NCBI GenBank assembly: GCA_014084085.1
Contig: NPFB01000097.1
Location: 1 to 63,390 of the forward strand
Origin: Hondaea fermentalgiana
Taxonomy: Eukaryota > Sar > Bigyra > Thraustochytrida > Thraustochytriidae
Length of the DNA: 63,390 nt
Direction of reading: 5' to 3'
Part shown: positions 60,255 through 63,390 of the stretch, piece after piece
Numbering within the stretch: the stretch's first letter is position 1
Layout: every line of letters begins with the position of its first letter
Translations under genes and position numbers: made by a program
The notes under the pieces: model-generated
The model's database searches: none
Told to the model about the DNA's origin: nothing
The model's input: the letters and a program-made list of their open reading frames with translations, nothing else

Positions 60255-61817
60255 ATCTGAACACGAGCACATGCCCTTCCTGTCGACCGAGCGAGGCTCG
60301 CGTCACTTTCCTTGCTAGCGTTGATGAACAGATTGTGATAAAAAGATTTAATCTCTAATAACAAAACACGAGCCATTTAGACTCCTCAAGCGCATTACGC
60401 TGGGTGCGCTTCACCTTCTTGATGGATCGTACCATAGTATTGCCACGACGTACGCTCGCGAAAACAGCGCTCCAAGTATGAGTTAACAACGAAAAGGTTT
60501 CGGATAAGACATGCCAAGCCATATACAGCCTTTTCACTCTTGCTGTGGAACAAAATCGTGCGCTTTTTGACATGTCGTCGCTGACCACTCGTTCTTGCAG
60601 GAATCCAATACGACCTCCGTAATCGATCACGACCAGGGGCGTCTCAATTACTTTTTATGGAACTCACCCCACGATTTTATTCTTCACTTTGTGCCGGTTC
60701 AAAGCCCTTCTTCCTCTCATATACCTTGAGAATGGAGACCAAATTATACCCTTATACGAATCTGGCATCAATCTAATCTTTTCCGCAATCTGCTCAAGCA
60801 AGCGTTTGGGGAGTAAGGAGATAAATGGCACGGACAAAGCTGGCTCTTGCCAGAAGAAGAAAAACAGTCATGACATTTCCAAAGAGTACCCAGTAGCACA
60901 GGGATGGATCCAGCGATTCATTCGCGGGCGTTTCAGCCTTCCAAAAAACAAACAAAAAGAACAACAGAAAAGAATCCTGCGCGTTGAGTTCTTGCTTCTT
61001 CAAACACGATTCTGGCGACCAATTGTCATAAAGTAAAAGAGACAAATGATTTAGAATAGGCTTAAGCTGCTGCTTCTAGCCAGCGTCATCACCAAACGCG
61101 TAAAACTCACACACTCCCATCTCCCTCCTCTTCTATTTTCGCCTTTTTTCGTGCCGCTCAGTGTTTTGCGTATAACTCAAAGTAGTATACACTACAGAGG
61201 AGAAGGCTTCTCATGGTATACTACTACAGTAATCGCTAGAAATACTACTACACAAGTCATAATCAACCATGACCAAGTCGAGCAAGTGGATCGCAACTCG
61301 CACTGCGCAGAATTCTCGGATGCAAGCAAACGAAGAAACCACACGCGCGAAGCAAGCTCAAGCGGAGCGTGCGCGCGGTCGCAGTAAGCGCGGGATCCTA
61401 CAGAATCGCCGGGATTCACCGGCTCGCCCTCAAGGTGGCGTCGCAGAGTCGGCGGCAATTCGTGATAAAGAAAGCCCGCCAGTACCGCGCAGTGAAGAAC
61501 GTCGTCCGCGCTGGCCTGGCCGACTGGTCGCGCGACATTAGGCCTACCTATTGGTGAAGCATCCAGTTCGCGCCGGCCTGCCAATCGAAGCTGACTCTGA
61601 AGCATCAGCGTCCGAAGCGCGCTCGAGGACCAAGAAGCACAAGACAAATTGTTATTGGCGCGAGTGGTGGAGAAGAGCTGCGACCGCGTTGAGAGCGCGT
61701 TGAGAGCGCCTCATATCTTCCTTGCGCGCACGCGCTTGCGAGCTTGCTTCCAAGCATACGAGATACAGAAACTAAACTTGTCGAGGCAAAGGAGCAGTTA
61801 GGGTCTTCGCCATCAAT
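60255..61817. other. Intergenic, lower GC, no supported gene
   Basis: About 1.56 kb with A/T-rich stretches and only short, motif-free frames (for example 60689-61036 and 61269-61541). It contains the cofilin 3' end (A-rich, about 60335-60365) and presumably the J-protein promoter. Confidence 0.5.
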
Positions 61818-63390
61818 ATGAGTCACAATGCCGGCAGTACTTCGAGCCGCAAGCACGCTGCCCGAGGGCAGTCAACGAACAAGTGTGCCTACTCGAATGA
61901 AGATGTGCACATCGTGCAGGAAGTCATGCAGAGCAAAAATTATTACGACATGCTTGGTATCTCGCGTTTCGCCTCGGAGGCTGATGTGACAAGGGCGTTC
62001 CGTAAAAGGGCGCTCAAACTCCATCCAGACAAAAATCGCGCCCCTGGTGCGGAAAACGCCTTCAAACTTATGAATAATGCCTACAACACTCTCAAAAGCG
62101 TCGTAAAGCGAGGACAGTACGACGATTCCATCAAATCTTCAACCAAGGCAGACGGCAAAAATCAGCAAGACACGCGCGGCGAGCCAACTTCCTATGCAGA
62201 TAACTCGAAAAGCAAGCCGCATGCCTCTACGGGGAACCCCAAAAGTAAACCGAGTGCCTCTTACCGCGGTTGCCGTGGAAGTCCATTTGGCTCTGCTGGA
62301 GATCCCAATAATTCTGCTGGTCGACCGGAAAGCAAGACGGATTCCCCTCCCGTCGGCCGCAAGAATGGACCATATGGTTTTGCGGGAGACCCAAATGGGT
62401 CTTCAAGGGATCCGAGAGGTTCTACAGAAAGCTCCAATGGTTTCGCAGGTAGCCCGAAGGGCGAACCATCGGGCCCCAACAGTGGTCGCACGGATAGACC
62501 TTATGGTTTTGCTGGGGATCCTTTTGGGTTTGCTGGTGGATCGAATAGCGCTTCTGGTAAAGAGACTGGCTCTACTGGAGGCCCAAAGAGTACCTCCAGG
62601 GCCCCTCCCGGTAGACGCACGAGTAGACCGTATGGCTTTGCTGGGGATCCAAGTCGTTTTCCTGCTGGACCGAATAGCTCTTCCAATGGACCGGATGGCT
62701 TCCGTGGTAGCCCGAAGAGTCAGACGACTTCTCCTCCCGGCGGACGCACGAGTAGACCCTATGGTTTTGCTGGGGATCCTTTTGGGTTTGCTGGTGGATC
62801 GAATAGCGCTTCTGGTAAAGAGACTGGCTCTACTGGAGGCCCAAAGAGTACCTCCAGGGCCCCTCCCGGTAGACGCACGAGTAGACCGTATGGCTTTGCT
62901 GGGGACTCAAATTGTTTTCCTGCTGGACCGGATAGCTCTTCCAATGGACCGCATGACTTCAGTGGTGACCCGAAGAGTCAGACGACTTCTCCTCCCGGCG
63001 GATGCAGGAGCAGACCATATGGCTTTGCTGGAGATCCTTATGGGTTTGCTGGCGGATCGAAAAGATCTTCGTATAAAGCGAATGGCTCTACTGGTGGCCG
63101 AAAGAGCGAAAATAAGGCCCCTCCCGATAGCCATACAAGTGAACCTTATGGTTATGCTGGGGACTCAAATGGTTTCCCTGCTGGTTCGAGTAGCTCTTCC
63201 AATGGACCGCGTGACTTCAGTGGTGACCCAAAGAGACAGACGACTTCTCCTCCCGGTGAACGCACGAGTAGACCGTTTGGCTTTGCTTGGGATTCTTTTA
63301 GGTTTGCTGGTGGATCGAATAGCGCTTCTGGTAAAGAGACTGGCTCTACTGGAGGCCCAAAGAGTACCTCCAGGGCCCCTCCCGGTAGAC
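61818..63390 (+). CDS. J-domain (DnaJ/HSP40) protein with nested tandem repeats, incomplete at window edge
   Basis: Open from ATG 61818 to the last base (524 codons seen, no stop). Residues about 35-103 form a J domain: YYDMLGISRFASEADVTRAF, RKRALKLHPDKN with the HPD tripeptide at 69-71, and AFKLMNNAYNTLKS. J domains stimulate Hsp70 ATPase. After a polar linker a 29-codon partial unit (62283) leads into perfect-length 43-codon units starting at 62370, 62499, 62628, 62757, 62886, 63015, 63144 and 63273, each beginning PYGFAGD or a close variant. Units alternate in two types (GFAGGSNSASGKETGST versus FPAGPNSSSNGP), making an 86-codon higher-order repeat. The repeats are Gly/Ser/Pro-rich, likely disordered. 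No Zn-finger or CTD is seen. Function beyond Hsp70 co-chaperone is unknown. Confidence 0.8.
   Translation, partial: MSHNAGSTSSRKHAARGQSTNKCAYSNEDVHIVQEVMQSKNYYDMLGISRFASEADVTRAFRKRALKLHPDKNRAPGAENAFKLMNNAYNTLKSVVKRGQYDDSIKSSTKADGKNQQDTRGEPTSYADNSKSKPHASTGNPKSKPSASYRGCRGSPFGSAGDPNNSAGRPESKTDSPPVGRKNGPYGFAGDPNGSSRDPRGSTESSNGFAGSPKGEPSGPNSGRTDRPYGFAGDPFGFAGGSNSASGKETGSTGGPKSTSRAPPGRRTSRPYGFAGDPSRFPAGPNSSSNGPDGFRGSPKSQTTSPPGGRTSRPYGFAGDPFGFAGGSNSASGKETGSTGGPKSTSRAPPGRRTSRPYGFAGDSNCFPAGPDSSSNGPHDFSGDPKSQTTSPPGGCRSRPYGFAGDPYGFAGGSKRSSYKANGSTGGRKSENKAPPDSHTSEPYGYAGDSNGFPAGSSSSSNGPRDFSGDPKRQTTSPPGERTSRPFGFAWDSFRFAGGSNSASGKETGSTGGPKSTSRAPPGR
62370..63390 (+). repeat. 129-bp tandem repeat with 258-bp higher-order period
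   Basis: Eight units (the last cut by the window edge) with exact 129-bp spacing and no indels. Type-A units at 62499, 62757 and 63273 share long near-identical blocks, so the array looks recently homogenised in 258-bp steps. Continues past the window. Confidence 0.95.

Noticed and set aside
62261..63134. Antisense open frames inside the J-protein repeat
   Set aside because: A 129-bp repeat keeps the antisense frame open automatically; no independent evidence.

Overview
This window looks like nuclear DNA of a GC-rich, intron-poor unicellular eukaryote. It holds eukaryote-only genes (CDC6, a DONSON-like factor, TFIIE beta, a DNA-PKcs-like kinase, BAP31, ADF/cofilin, an ARF-like GTPase). The few introns are GT-AG, and promoters are full of low-complexity tetranucleotide repeats. 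The combination of a 14.3 kb intronless PIKK gene, compact head-to-head pairs and repeat-rich GC spacers recalls thraustochytrids (Labyrinthulomycetes, stramenopiles). That placement is an inference from gene style, not from a phylogenetic marker. Two runs of exactly 100 N (23743-23842, 36413-36512) are scaffold gaps.

Left part (0-7.4 kb): a CENP-B-type HTH protein with an N-terminal PCNA-box-like motif, then CDC6 and a DONSON-like gene head to head 26 bp apart (both factors of replication-origin licensing or CMG assembly), then BAP31. From 9 to 17.7 kb, three small paralogous genes of an unrecognised basic-acidic-basic family lie on the same strand, separated by kilobases of simple-sequence DNA. 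From 18.4 to 25 kb there are a small DUF4476-like protein, an ACC-synthase-like aminotransferase and a two-exon bHLH-like gene. The aminotransferase has an optional intron whose donor site carries the stop codon; splicing would add a membrane tail. A gene-empty stretch follows (25-28 kb), then acetyl-CoA synthetase on the minus strand and a 5.2 kb spacer of simple repeats.

Right part (35-63.4 kb): TFIIE beta diverges from the DNA-PKcs-like kinase. Then come an RraA-like protein, a PH-like/coiled-coil protein, a coiled-coil protein, a three-exon gene fusing several membrane segments to an ARL6-like GTPase, ADF/cofilin with an intron directly after the ATG, and a J-domain protein. The J-protein tail is built from exact 43-codon repeats that run off the window edge.

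Themes: a DNA replication/repair/chromatin group (CENP-B/PIP-box protein, CDC6, DONSON, DNA-PKcs); bidirectional promoters (CDC6/DONSON, TFIIEb/DNA-PKcs, RraA/PH protein, coiled coil/ARL); and tetranucleotide microsatellites sitting in promoters and 5' leaders. The candidates most worth following for undescribed biology are the optional membrane tail of the aminotransferase, the membrane-anchored ARL6-like GTPase, the three-member small-protein family, and the nested-repeat J-protein.
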